Below are positions 15,888 to 24,420 of a stretch of 64,000 nucleotides of DNA, one piece after another. Source of the DNA: JALOLG01 sp963776935. Lineage in GTDB: Bacteria; Actinomycetota; Acidimicrobiia; Acidimicrobiales; Ilumatobacteraceae. The notes under the pieces were generated by a model, which saw only the letters and a list, made by a program, of their open reading frames with translations, was not told where the DNA came from and did no database searches. A program made the translations under genes and the position numbers. Location: NCBI GenBank assembly GCA_963776935.1, contig CAVZOP010000005.1, forward strand, positions 62,001-126,000, written 5' to 3'. Each line of letters starts with the position of its first letter. Positions within the stretch are counted from its first letter, which is position 1.

Positions 15888-16712
15888 TCACGTCTCAACA
15901 GTACGTTTCGAACCGGCGTGCGGTTCGCGGCCGATCGCGGCGAACGCCACGGCGGCGGCCGCAGCCACGTTCAGTGAGTCGACATCCGGCGCGATGGGGA
16001 TCCTGACCTGGGTCGACGCAGCATCCATCGCCGTTCGGCTCAAACCGGGTCCCTCGGCGCCGAGCACCAGCGCCAGCCGGTCGGGGACGGGCAGCGTCCA
16101 CAGATCAGTGGCGCCGGGCCGCGGTGTCAGCGCCCACATCTCGAAGCCGGCGGCCCGGATCGTGTCGAGCCCGGCCGCCAAGCTCGCGGTCCGGGTGACG
16201 GGGATGAAGAGAATCTCGCCCATGCTCACGCGAACCGTCCGCCGGTAGTAGGGGTCGATGCACGTCGGGTCGAGCACGAGCGCGCCGATCCCGAACGCCC
16301 GTGCCGATCGGGCGATCGCCCCGAGGTTCTCGGGGTCGTTGAGCCCTTCCAGCACGGCGATGCGTCGCACCGTCGGCAGCAGGACGTCGAGCGTCGGCAA
16401 CGACCGCCGATCGGCCGCGGCAATCGCGCCGCGATGGATGTCGAACCCGACGATCGATTTCAAGACGCTGGTTGCGGCGACGTACACCGGCACGGTGAGC
16501 GGGTCGAGCAGCGGAGCGAGGCGCTCGTACTTCTGCGACGACACGAGCACCGAACGCACCTGGTGGTCCGATTGCAGCAGCCGCTCGATCGCCACCGGTC
16601 CCTCGGCGATGAAGAACTCGTCGCCCTCGCGACGTTGTCGCCCGGCGACGTCGGTGAGGTCGACGTAGTCGGCCAGCCGCGGGTCGGCGGGATCGTCGAT
16701 CGGGACACGCAC
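15888..16712 (-). CDS. SpoU/TrmH-family RNA 2'-O-methyltransferase
   Basis: A short N-terminal substrate-binding domain (FFIAEGPVAIERLL, typical of TrmH-like enzymes) precedes the SPOUT knot domain with its three motifs: LEGLNDPENLGAIARSARAFG, LVLGAEGPGLS and VRIPIAPDVDSLNVAAAAAVAF. It would methylate a ribose 2'-OH in rRNA or tRNA using S-adenosylmethionine. Length is 274 residues from the GTG at 16712. The frame extends much further upstream, but that part overlaps the divergent AlkB-like gene and lacks conservation. It is immediately upstream of the cupredoxin gene. Confidence 0.87.
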   Translation of the reverse strand: MRVPIDDPADPRLADYVDLTDVAGRQRREGDEFFIAEGPVAIERLLQSDHQVRSVLVSSQKYERLAPLLDPLTVPVYVAATSVLKSIVGFDIHRGAIAAADRRSLPTLDVLLPTVRRIAVLEGLNDPENLGAIARSARAFGIGALVLDPTCIDPYYRRTVRVSMGEILFIPVTRTASLAAGLDTIRAAGFEMWALTPRPGATDLWTLPVPDRLALVLGAEGPGLSRTAMDAASTQVRIPIAPDVDSLNVAAAAAVAFAAIGREPHAGSKRTVET

Positions 16713-16782
16713 TCGCCCAGTGTTGCCGCCGCGACGCGGAGGCGGCTTGACGGCCGCCAGTTGGCGCGCGATCATCGAACAC

Positions 16783-17412
16783 GTGTTCTTGCAGGGTTCG
16801 CTGTTCGGGTGTCTGGCGCCCGAGTTCGACGCCTCGTTCGGCGCCGTCGAGCGCACCCAGCTCGACGAGACGAGCTGGATCGACTTCGCGCCCGGATGGT
16901 TACGCGGGGCCGATGCCGTGTTCGACGAGCTCCACGGTTCGTTGCCGTGGCGGCAGCGCCGCAACGTGCGCATGTTCGACTCGATCGTCGACGAGCCGCG
17001 CCTCGTCGCGTGGTGGACGGAGTCGAACAGGGGCGGTCCCGAGCCGCTCCCGCTCCTGGCCGACATGCGCAGCGCGCTCAGCCAACGCTACGGCGAGGTG
17101 TTCGACTCGATCGGCTTCAACCTCTACCGCGACGGCGAGGATTCGGTCGCCTGGCACGGCGACCGGCACCGCCACAACGTCGTCAACCCGGTGATCGCGA
17201 TCGTCAGCGTCGGCGCCGCCCGCCCGCTACGGATCCGCCCTCGCGGCGGGGGGTCGTCGCGCGGCTGGGACCTCGGGCTCGGCGATCTGTTCGTGATGGG
17301 CGGGGCGTGCCAGCACGACTGGGAACACTGTGTGCCGAAGATGCGTCACGTCAGCGGGCCGCGATTGTCGATCACGTTCAGGTATGGCACGGGCGACTTC
17401 TCGATGACATGA
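16783..17412 (+). CDS. AlkB-like Fe(II)/2-oxoglutarate dioxygenase
   Basis: The product has the AlkB fold signature: iron ligands in WHGDRHRH (HxD) and in QHDWEHCVPK (second histidine), and the 2-oxoglutarate-binding arginine pair in GPRLSITFRYG. QGSLFG near the N-terminus is typical of short bacterial AlkB2/3-type repair enzymes that remove alkyl groups from DNA or RNA bases. I use the GTG at 16783 because it gives the usual length (209 residues). The frame is open further up to a GTG at 16720 but without good residues. It diverges from the RNA methyltransferase. Confidence 0.83.
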   Translation: MFLQGSLFGCLAPEFDASFGAVERTQLDETSWIDFAPGWLRGADAVFDELHGSLPWRQRRNVRMFDSIVDEPRLVAWWTESNRGGPEPLPLLADMRSALSQRYGEVFDSIGFNLYRDGEDSVAWHGDRHRHNVVNPVIAIVSVGAARPLRIRPRGGGSSRGWDLGLGDLFVMGGACQHDWEHCVPKMRHVSGPRLSITFRYGTGDFSMT

Positions 17413-17464
17413 GGTGTCACGACGTGAGGGTGATTCGACGCGCCGTAGCGACGTCGAGGTGGCG

Positions 17465-17893
17465 TCATGACGGAGCCGGAAACGGCAGGGCGTACGTGCC
17501 CTGGGCGGTCGCCGTCGGCTTGTCGACGCGATCGTCGCACCACACGCGTACGGTGCCCACGACGTTGCGGCGTCCGGCCGACTCCAGCGTCGCCCTCGCC
17601 CACAGCACCGAGCCCTGCGCCGGCCGCAGGTAACGGATCGAGAGCTCCGACGTGAGCGCCATCGGCTCGATCCGCCCGATCGCGCCGAAGACGAGGTACC
17701 AGAGCGCGGCGTCAGCGAGACCGAACTGAGCTGGCCCGGAGATGAAGCCACCCGGGCGCAATGCCGTCTGGTCGACGTCGTACCGGGCGACCGCGTACCC
17801 CGTGCCGAGCTCGGCGCAGCGGTTCGGTGTGCCCGCGAACTGCGCTGCGACCATGTCGTTGACGGCCTCGACCGTGACTCCTGTCGTCATCAT
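17465..17893 (-). CDS. PaaI-type thioesterase (hotdog fold)
   Basis: The 142-residue protein has the hotdog pattern: RYDVDQTALRPGGFISGPAQFGLADAALWYLVF with the long central helix, then MALTSELSIRYLRPAQGSVLWARATLESAGRRNVVGTVRVW. PaaI-like thioesterases hydrolyse acyl- or phenylacetyl-CoA thioesters in the cytoplasm. The start is a double ATG at 17893. It runs convergent to the AlkB-like gene (52 bp between stops) and divergent from the FAD oxidoreductase. Confidence 0.75.
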   Translation of the reverse strand: MMTTGVTVEAVNDMVAAQFAGTPNRCAELGTGYAVARYDVDQTALRPGGFISGPAQFGLADAALWYLVFGAIGRIEPMALTSELSIRYLRPAQGSVLWARATLESAGRRNVVGTVRVWCDDRVDKPTATAQGTYALPFPAPS

Positions 17894-17964
17894 TTCGACG
17901 CTACGACATTGACGCGACGACACGGTTGGGCCGGGCGACCGGCCCGTCCTGCTAGGCCTTGCGG

Positions 17965-19170
17965 ATGCTCGATCGCATCGTCGTGGTCGGAGGCTCGCTC
18001 GCCGGCCTGCGCGCCGTCGAGTCGTTGCGCGCCGGTGGATACGACGGCGAAGTGGTCGTCGTCGGCGCCGAGTCACATCGACCGTACGACCGGCCCCCGC
18101 TGTCGAAGAAGCTGTTGGCGGGCGACTGGGAGCCCGACCGGATCGAGCTCCGCAAGCCGGACGACCTCGACTCGCTGGGCGTGACATGGCGACTCGGTGC
18201 GCCGGCCACCGCACTCGACGTCGGGGCGCGGCGTCTGACGATTGCCGACGGGTCCGACGTCGCGTTCGACGCGATCGTCGTGGCGACCGGGTCGGCGCCA
18301 CGACGATTGCCCGGCCAGGAGGCCTGGCCGCACGTGGTGGAGCTGCGCACGCTCGACGACGCCCTCGACCTGCGCGCCCGCCTCCGCGATGGCAATGCCC
18401 GCGTCGTCGTGATAGGCGCCGGCTTCATCGGGCTCGAGGTGGCAGCGACGGCACGTGGGCTGGGCAACTCCGTCGTCGTGCTGGAGGGCGCGCCGGCGCC
18501 GTTGATCCGGGGGCTCGGCGTCGACATGGGAGCCGCGTGTGCGGCGGTGCATGCCGACCACGGTGTCGCGATCCGGTGCGGAATCACCGTCGCGTCGATC
18601 GACGCCAGGGGGGTGGTGCTGGGCGACGGCGAGTTGGTTCCGGGTGACGTGATCGTCGTCGGCATCGGTGTCGCCCCGGTCACCGACTGGCTGGCCGGCA
18701 GCGGACTCGAGATACGCGACGGGATCGTGTGTGACTCGATGCTGAACGCCGGTGCTCCCGGCGTGTACGCGGCGGGCGACGTGGCGCGCTGGCCGAACCA
18801 ACTGTTCGAGGAGGAGATGCGGGTCGAGCACTGGACGAACGCCGCCGAACAGGGTGCGGTGGCGGCGTCGAACCTGCTGGCCGAGGCGCGAGGCGAGCCG
18901 GGCGAGCCGTACGCGCCGGTGCCGTTCGTCTGGAGCGATCAGTACGACCGGCGCGTCCAGTTCCTCGGTCGGGCCGCGCCCGACGACGAGGTGCTGGTCG
19001 TCAGCGGTTCGATCGAGGAGCGGTCGTTCGTCGCGTTGTACGGCCGCGCCGGGCGGTTGCACGGTGTACTCGGCATGAACCTGCCGCGAGTGGTCATGAA
19101 GTTCCGGCCCCTCCTCGCCCAACGCGCGACGTTGGACGAGGGAGTTGCTCTGGCCGCCGCGCTCAGCTGA
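17965..19170 (+). CDS. FAD-dependent NAD(P)H:ferredoxin reductase-like oxidoreductase
   Basis: This is a typical class of rubredoxin/ferredoxin reductase: FAD-binding VVVGGSLAGLRAVESLRAGGY at the N-terminus, RPPLSKKLL, the NAD(P)H-binding VVVIGAGFIGLEVAATARGLG in the middle, and the second FAD motif GVYAAGDVARW. A reductase C-terminal domain with FVWSDQYDRRVQFLGRA completes it, for about 401 residues. It passes electrons from NAD(P)H to ferredoxins of monooxygenase systems. I start at ATG 17965; TTG at 17959 is possible. No ferredoxin or P450 gene is adjacent. Its end overlaps the end of the convergent lamin-tail gene by eight bases. Confidence 0.86.
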   Translation: MLDRIVVVGGSLAGLRAVESLRAGGYDGEVVVVGAESHRPYDRPPLSKKLLAGDWEPDRIELRKPDDLDSLGVTWRLGAPATALDVGARRLTIADGSDVAFDAIVVATGSAPRRLPGQEAWPHVVELRTLDDALDLRARLRDGNARVVVIGAGFIGLEVAATARGLGNSVVVLEGAPAPLIRGLGVDMGAACAAVHADHGVAIRCGITVASIDARGVVLGDGELVPGDVIVVGIGVAPVTDWLAGSGLEIRDGIVCDSMLNAGAPGVYAAGDVARWPNQLFEEEMRVEHWTNAAEQGAVAASNLLAEARGEPGEPYAPVPFVWSDQYDRRVQFLGRAAPDDEVLVVSGSIEERSFVALYGRAGRLHGVLGMNLPRVVMKFRPLLAQRATLDEGVALAAALS

Positions 19171-22100
19171 GCTCGATGTCGGAGCCCGAGATCTGCACGG
19201 TCCCACCGATGATCCGGCCGCCGTCGACCTTGGAGCTGCTGACCTGCACCACGCCGTTCGGGGCGGCGATCACACCGGACCACTCGATCCTGCTGCCCGA
19301 CAGGTTGATGCCCGAGTTCCAACACGAACCACCCGTCGAGAACAGGGCCGGCATGTCGGTGCGGGCCGGGCTGATCTTGGCCGATCCGCTGACCTGGATG
19401 CGGCCGGTTGCCACGATCGTCACACCGGTCAGCGCCGGTGCGTTCCCCGAGATCGTGACGTCGCCGGCCACGTAGTGGATGCCGGGTGCCGCGCCGCCGC
19501 CGCTGACCGTCCACGAACCGAGGTGCGCCGTGTACCCGGGCACGGTCGACCAGCGCCCACCGGGCAGGAAGTCGGCGAGCAGCCAAGGCACCACGGGCAC
19601 GACGGGTTGCGGTGAGTGGGTCACCGAATCGGCGCTGACGCCGGTACCGACGTGACCCGAGCCGCCGTACGAGATCGCCCCGTGCACGGCGATCTGGCTG
19701 CCGCTGATGTTGATGTTGCCGTTGGTCCGGACGTTCCCGCTGATGTCGATCTGCGAGCCCGACAGCTGGAACCCGTTGCCGCACACGGCCGACGCCGTGG
19801 CGAGGATCGCGTACCCCTGGGCAGCGACGGGCAGGGTGGTCACCGGGGGCTGCGTCGTGGTCGTCGTGGTCGATGTCGTCGAAGTGGTCGTGGGCGCCGT
19901 CGTCGTTGTCGTCGTCGTGGTCGACGTGGTGGTCGACGTGGTGGTCGGCGGCAGCGTGGTCGTGGTGGTGGTCGACGTCGCCGGTGGCTCGATCTCACAC
20001 GTGTTGGCCGCGCCGGGGGTCCCGAGATCGCCCCACGTGCCATACGTGGTCACCGACGTGCACCAGTTCGCCATGTCCGTGTTGTCGGCCCCCGGATCAC
20101 GCAGCGACGCGCTCGCTCCGGGCACCGCCGGAAGCGGGTGGGACGCCGTCCACGTGACGCGATCGACCGGCACGAGGTCGGCGTCGAGGAGTGAGATCTC
20201 GTCGGTCGTATCGCTGAGCGGGAAGTCCGAGTCGAAGCTGTAGGCGACGGTCGCGCCGCCGTTGACCTTGGTCGAGAGGTCGCGACCGAGGGCGATCGCC
20301 TCGCCGGGCTGGATCAGCAGCGCGCCGCCGGCCGAGATCGTGTGGGCGTCGTAGTCGTCATCGCGCAGCACCCAGCCGTTGACGTCGATCGCCGAGTCCG
20401 TCGCGTTGTACAGCTCCAACCACTCACCGGCGGTGTCGCTGACCGCATTCGGGTCGGAGTGGACCTCGTTGATGACGACGTTGCGGTGGGGCAGCGGGGT
20501 GCAGTCGTTCGCCGCCCCGGGCGTGCCGCGGTCGCCGGCGCCGAACTGCGGGCCGGACTCGCACCAGCCGCCGTCGACGAGCGCCATCGAGGCGCCGTTC
20601 GGTCGGATCCACGTGGCGCCGCGGTCCCAGCTCACCTCGTCGACCGCAAGGCCGTGAGCGTCGAGGAGGGCGATCGAGTCGGCGCCGTTGCCGAGCACGA
20701 ACGAGCCGCCGTAGGAGTAGTCGACCGTCGCACCGCCGTTACGGGCCGTGTCGGTGGACCGGCCGATCACGACGTAGTCCCCACCGCCGACGATCAGGCT
20801 GCCGCGGATGGTGTGGAAGTCCGACGCGCCGTCGTCGATCGCCCAGCCATCGAGATCGACGTCGGTGGCGGTCGGGTTGTGGATCTCGATCCACTCACCG
20901 ACGCTGTCGCCGACCACGGCGGGGTTGCGCATGATCTCGGAGATCTCGAGCTCAGCAGGCGCCGCTGGTTGCTCGCACGAGTTGGCCGCGCCGGGGCTGC
21001 CGAGGTCGCCGGCGCCGAAGCGGTCGACCGACTCGCACCAGTTGGCGCCGAGCGCGTTGTCGCCGGAAGCGAAACCGAGCGCGATCGAACTGCCCTTTGG
21101 GATCGGGAACCCCTTCGCCGCACTCCAGTCGACACGATCGACGACGGCGCCGTTCGCCGACTTGAGCACGACTCGGCCGCTGTTGTTGTACAGCGGCACG
21201 CCGGTGCCGTACACGTAGTGGGCGTCGACACCACCGTTCACCGCGGTGTCGCCGTTGGCGGCCAGCACGGCCGACTCGCCAGGTGCGACCACGAGGGTCG
21301 AGATCGTGTGGGTGAGGTAGTCGCCGCCGGTGATCGTCCAGCCGCTGAGGTCGACCGGCTGTTCGCCGAGGTTGGCGATCTCGAACCACTCCGAGCTGCG
21401 CTCACTCTTGGGGACCTCGGGGTCGAACATGATCTCGGTGATCACGATCGGCTGCTGTCCCGCCGCGTGAGCACCACGTGGGGAGGCCGGGGGTGCCCTT
21501 GTCGCCGACCCCCCACGAGGTCGTCGCCGTGCACCAGCTCTCGCCCAGCGCGTTGTCGGCGCTGGGATCGGTGAGCGACATCGAAGCGCCGATGGGGTCG
21601 GGGAACGACCGACCGTCGTCCCACCGCACTCGATCGACCTGCACGCCGTCGCGGTCGGCGATGACGAGCTCGTCGGTGTCGTTGTACAGGCGCATGCCAG
21701 AGCCGTACGTGAAGTCGAGTGTGACGCCACCGTTGTCAGTCGCCGAGCGCCGAACACCGCGTACCCACCGGCAGGCACGACGACCGCGCCATCGACGACG
21801 AACTGGTCGTGGTCGTCGTCCTTGATGGTGTAGCCCGCCATGTCGACCGGCTCGGTGCCCGGGTTGTGCACCTCGAACCACTCGCCGGTGTAGTCCGACG
21901 TGGCGCCAGGGTTCTGCAGGACCTCGGTGATGACCAACGGATTGACGGTCAGCGTGCACCGGTTGGCGGCGCCCGGGCTGCCGAGATCGCCACGCGCCAT
22001 CACGGTGGTCGACGCGCACCAACTCGCTCCGTCGCCGTTGTCGAGCGTCGGGTCGACGAGCGCCATCGAGCGGCCGTCGGGAACGGTGAAGCCGGCGTTG

Positions 22101-22534
22101 CGATAATCGACGACGTCACGCGACATCCCTTCGGAGTCGCGCAGCACGAGGAGGTCGTCGCTGTTCCACAGGATGATCGCGTTGCCGTAGACGTGGTCGG
22201 CGGGCACGCCACCATTGCGGTAGGCGTCACCGTTCCACGCGAGCAGCACGAAGTCACCCGGCTCGATGACGATCGACGGGAGGACGATGTCGTCGTAGAT
22301 CTCGTCGCCGATCGTCCACCCCTCGAGATTGGCGGCTTCGTCGCCACGGTTGTAGAGCTCGATCCATTCACCACGCGAGTCGTAGGTGCGTTGCGGGTTG
22401 ATCATCAGCTCGTTGATGATCACGTCGGCGCCCTGACTCGCACCGGCGTCGTCGGCGTCGTCGAACGCGGCCAGCGCGGCTCCGGCCAGCATCCCTGAAA
22501 CGACCACCAACCCGTACACCACGCGAATTCGCAT
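19163..22534 (-). CDS. Large secreted protein with five lamin-tail domains, Thr-rich linker and beta-helix-like C-terminus
   Basis: A signal peptide (residues 1-25) precedes five lamin-tail domains of about 160 residues, each starting like VIINELMINP or VITEIMFDP and holding GEWIELYN-type and GWTI-type blocks, ending in WC...GDLGSPGAANxC. Their cysteine pairs suggest disulfides. A threonine-rich linker follows (about residues 850-895), then a C-terminal region rich in LSGSQIDISGN and VSGSAKISPA repeats, suggesting a parallel beta structure as in bactofilin- or DUF7305-like domains. Lamin-tail domains are common in secreted adhesins and nucleases. The second domain (about 21475-21745) is read out of frame: the adjacent frame holds SATDNGGVTLDFTYGSG and WCTATTSWG. 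Two compensating single-base changes would explain this. Confidence 0.82.
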   Translation of the reverse strand: MRIRVVYGLVVVSGMLAGAALAAFDDADDAGASQGADVIINELMINPQRTYDSRGEWIELYNRGDEAANLEGWTIGDEIYDDIVLPSIVIEPGDFVLLAWNGDAYRNGGVPADHVYGNAIILWNSDDLLVLRDSEGMSRDVVDYRNAGFTVPDGRSMALVDPTLDNGDGASWCASTTVMARGDLGSPGAANRCTLTVNPLVITEVLQNPGATSDYTGEWFEVHNPGTEPVDMAGYTIKDDDHDQFVVDGAVVVPAGGYAVFGARRLTTVASHSTSRTALACACTTTPTSSSSPTATACRSIECGGTTVGRSPTPSALRCRSPIPAPTTRWARAGARRRPRGGSATRAPPASPRGAHAAGQQPIVITEIMFDPEVPKSERSSEWFEIANLGEQPVDLSGWTITGGDYLTHTISTLVVAPGESAVLAANGDTAVNGGVDAHYVYGTGVPLYNNSGRVVLKSANGAVVDRVDWSAAKGFPIPKGSSIALGFASGDNALGANWCESVDRFGAGDLGSPGAANSCEQPAAPAELEISEIMRNPAVVGDSVGEWIEIHNPTATDVDLDGWAIDDGASDFHTIRGSLIVGGGDYVVIGRSTDTARNGGATVDYSYGGSFVLGNGADSIALLDAHGLAVDEVSWDRGATWIRPNGASMALVDGGWCESGPQFGAGDRGTPGAANDCTPLPHRNVVINEVHSDPNAVSDTAGEWLELYNATDSAIDVNGWVLRDDDYDAHTISAGGALLIQPGEAIALGRDLSTKVNGGATVAYSFDSDFPLSDTTDEISLLDADLVPVDRVTWTASHPLPAVPGASASLRDPGADNTDMANWCTSVTTYGTWGDLGTPGAANTCEIEPPATSTTTTTTLPPTTTSTTTSTTTTTTTTAPTTTSTTSTTTTTTQPPVTTLPVAAQGYAILATASAVCGNGFQLSGSQIDISGNVRTNGNINISGSQIAVHGAISYGGSGHVGTGVSADSVTHSPQPVVPVVPWLLADFLPGGRWSTVPGYTAHLGSWTVSGGGAAPGIHYVAGDVTISGNAPALTGVTIVATGRIQVSGSAKISPARTDMPALFSTGGSCWNSGINLSGSRIEWSGVIAAPNGVVQVSSSKVDGGRIIGGTVQISGSDIELS

Positions 22535-22630
22535 GACGGTGTTATCGGGCGCGTCCTCACCGAGCCGGACTCAAGCTCTCCTCAACCCTTCGCCCAGCCT
22601 GCAACGCCAGCAACCCCGCCCACCCAACCC

Positions 22631-22679
22631 GTTCTCGTGAAGTTTCGGCGCCGTAGGGACGCCGGAACTTCACGAGAAC
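22631..22679. repeat. Dispersed palindrome, copy 2
   Basis: The arms are GTTCTCGTGAAGTTTCGGCG (22631-22650) and CGCCGGAACTTCACGAGAAC (22660-22679), 19 of 20 pairing, spacer CCGTAGGGA. Unlike the other copies it lies between divergent start codons (22534 and 22703), 23 bp before the aminotransferase ATG, so a terminator role does not fit here. Confidence 0.85.
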
Positions 22680-22702
22680 GTGGGGTGCGTAGGCTCGCGG
22701 CC

Positions 22703-23932
22703 ATGTCGCATCTGTCGAACGTGTGGTTCAAGGTCACCGACTTGCAGGTGGCGTCAGGACGTGGCTGTCGGGTGACGACCGTCGACGGAGTCGAGTACCT
22801 CGACTTCGCCGCCGGGATCGCCGTCAACTCCACCGGGCATTGCCACCCGACGGTGACACGGGCGATCGCCGAGCAGGCCGAGCGGTTCATCCACGCCCAG
22901 GCCAACGTGTTCACCCACGACCTGCTCGAGCCGCTCGCCGCCAAGCTCGCCGAGCTGGCGCCCGGTTCGATCGACACGTTCTTCTTCGCCAACTCCGGGG
23001 CCGAGATCACCGAGGCCGCGGTGAAGTTGGCGAAGCAGGTGACGAAGCGCCCGAACACGATCGTGTTCAGCGGCTCGTTCCACGGCCGAACCCATCTGGC
23101 GATGGCGATGACGACGTCGAAGACGGTCTACCGCTCCGGTCACGCACCGCTGCCCGGTGGCGTGTACGTGGCTCCGTTCCCGGACCCGTTGGCGCCCGAT
23201 CAGGACGTCGCGATCGACGAGGCGCTGACGGGCCTCGACCACCTCCTGCTCACCCAGACCGCGCCCAACGAGACGGCGGCGATGATCCTCGAGCCGGTGC
23301 TCGGCGAGGGTGGCTACATCCCCGCCCCACAGAAGTTCCTCGAGGGTCTCGTCGAGCGCTGCCGCGCCCACGGCATCTTGTTCATCGCCGACGAAGTGCA
23401 GAGCGGCTTCGGACGGACCGGGAAGATGTTCGCCGTCGATCACTTCGGCATCGAGCCCGACATCATCTGCATGGCGAAGGGGATCGCGTCGGGTTTCCCG
23501 TTCTCGGCGCTCGGCACCCGCCGCGAGCTCGACGACCAGTGGCCGAAGGGCAGCCACGGCGGTACCTACGGCGGCAACCCGATCGGATGCGCGGCGGCCC
23601 TGGCCACGATCGAGGTGATGAGCGAGCCCGGCTTCCTCGACAACGTTCGGGCGCGTGGCGAGCAACTGTCCGACGCGCTGCGTGAGCTCCAGTCGCAGCA
23701 TCCCGATCTGCGCCAGATCCGCGGACCGGGGCTGATGGTGGCCAGCAGCTTCGCCGACGCGGCCCGCGTGCCGGCGATCATCGGCCACTGCCTGCGCGAG
23801 GGTCGTCTGATCCTGATGAACGCCGGCACCTACGGGCGCGACATCCGCTGGATGCCGCCGCTCGTCGTCAGTGCCGCCGAGATCGACGAGGGCGTGCAGG
23901 CGTTCGCGTCGGCGCTCAAGGCCACCGCCTGA
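22703..23932 (+). CDS. Class III PLP-dependent aminotransferase (GabT/ArgD-like)
   Basis: The enzyme is 409 residues long with all class III hallmarks: YLDFAAGIAVNSTGHCHP, the phosphate-binding FSGSFHGRTHLAMAMT, the aspartate in FIADEVQSGFGRTG, and the PLP lysine in ICMAKGIASG followed by GGTYGGNPIGCAAALATIE. The closest type is 4-aminobutyrate or related omega-amino acid transaminase. The ATG at 22703 (MSHLSNVWFK) is preceded by an in-frame stretch that comes from palindrome copy 2 and is not coding. It is four bases upstream of a MarR-type regulator, likely one operon. Confidence 0.85.
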   Translation: MSHLSNVWFKVTDLQVASGRGCRVTTVDGVEYLDFAAGIAVNSTGHCHPTVTRAIAEQAERFIHAQANVFTHDLLEPLAAKLAELAPGSIDTFFFANSGAEITEAAVKLAKQVTKRPNTIVFSGSFHGRTHLAMAMTTSKTVYRSGHAPLPGGVYVAPFPDPLAPDQDVAIDEALTGLDHLLLTQTAPNETAAMILEPVLGEGGYIPAPQKFLEGLVERCRAHGILFIADEVQSGFGRTGKMFAVDHFGIEPDIICMAKGIASGFPFSALGTRRELDDQWPKGSHGGTYGGNPIGCAAALATIEVMSEPGFLDNVRARGEQLSDALRELQSQHPDLRQIRGPGLMVASSFADAARVPAIIGHCLREGRLILMNAGTYGRDIRWMPPLVVSAAEIDEGVQAFASALKATA

Positions 23933-23935
23933 GCG

Positions 23936-24400
23936 ATGCCGCGCCTCGATTCGACGCGAGTCAGCGCGTGGCGCGGACTGCAAACGGTGTCGGCCGAGCT
24001 CACCCGCCGCATCGACGTCGACCTGATGGAGGAGTGGGACATCCCACTCGGTTGGTTCGACGTCCTCGCCGCGCTCCAGCGTCTCGGTGGACGGGCGCGG
24101 CCGCTCGACGTGGCGGCCGAGATGCGCCTGCCGCCGTCCAGCCTCAGCCGCCGGCTCGATCGGTTGGAGGAGGAGGGATGGGTCAAACGGCACCGCGGCG
24201 TCGACCCTGACCAGCGCGCCGTCGAGGTCGAGCTGACCCGCCGCGGCCGCAACCTGTGGCGGGAGATGAACGTCACCTACCGGCGGGCGGTGCAGCGCCA
24301 CTTCGCGATCCTGATGGCCGACGCCGACATCTCGGCCGTGCACCGTGTGATCGACCGGCTCACCGAACCCGACGAGGTCGACCTGACGCCGGAGTGGTAG
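23936..24400 (+). CDS. MarR-family transcriptional regulator
   Basis: The 154-residue protein has a MarR winged helix: IPLGWFDVLAALQRLGGRARPLDVAAEM, then the recognition segment PPSSLSRRLDRLEEEGWVKRHRGVDPDQRAVEVELTRRG with the D(x)R wing. It should act as a dimeric repressor, probably responding to a small aromatic or amino ligand. It starts four bases after the aminotransferase stop and so probably shares its transcript; the target is likely in this operon or the neighbouring fatty-acid genes. Its stop is duplicated by a 15-bp tandem repeat. Confidence 0.83.
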   Translation: MPRLDSTRVSAWRGLQTVSAELTRRIDVDLMEEWDIPLGWFDVLAALQRLGGRARPLDVAAEMRLPPSSLSRRLDRLEEEGWVKRHRGVDPDQRAVEVELTRRGRNLWREMNVTYRRAVQRHFAILMADADISAVHRVIDRLTEPDEVDLTPEW

Positions 24401-24415
24401 TCGCCGGAGTGGTAG
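24387..24415 (+). repeat. 15-bp tandem duplication over the MarR stop codon
   Basis: CGCCGGAGTGGTAG occurs at 24387-24400 and again at 24402-24415. The first copy encodes the last residues PEW and the TAG stop; the second repeats the same sequence just after it. A recent slippage duplication is the simplest reading. Confidence 0.85.
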
Positions 24416-24420
24416 CGACC

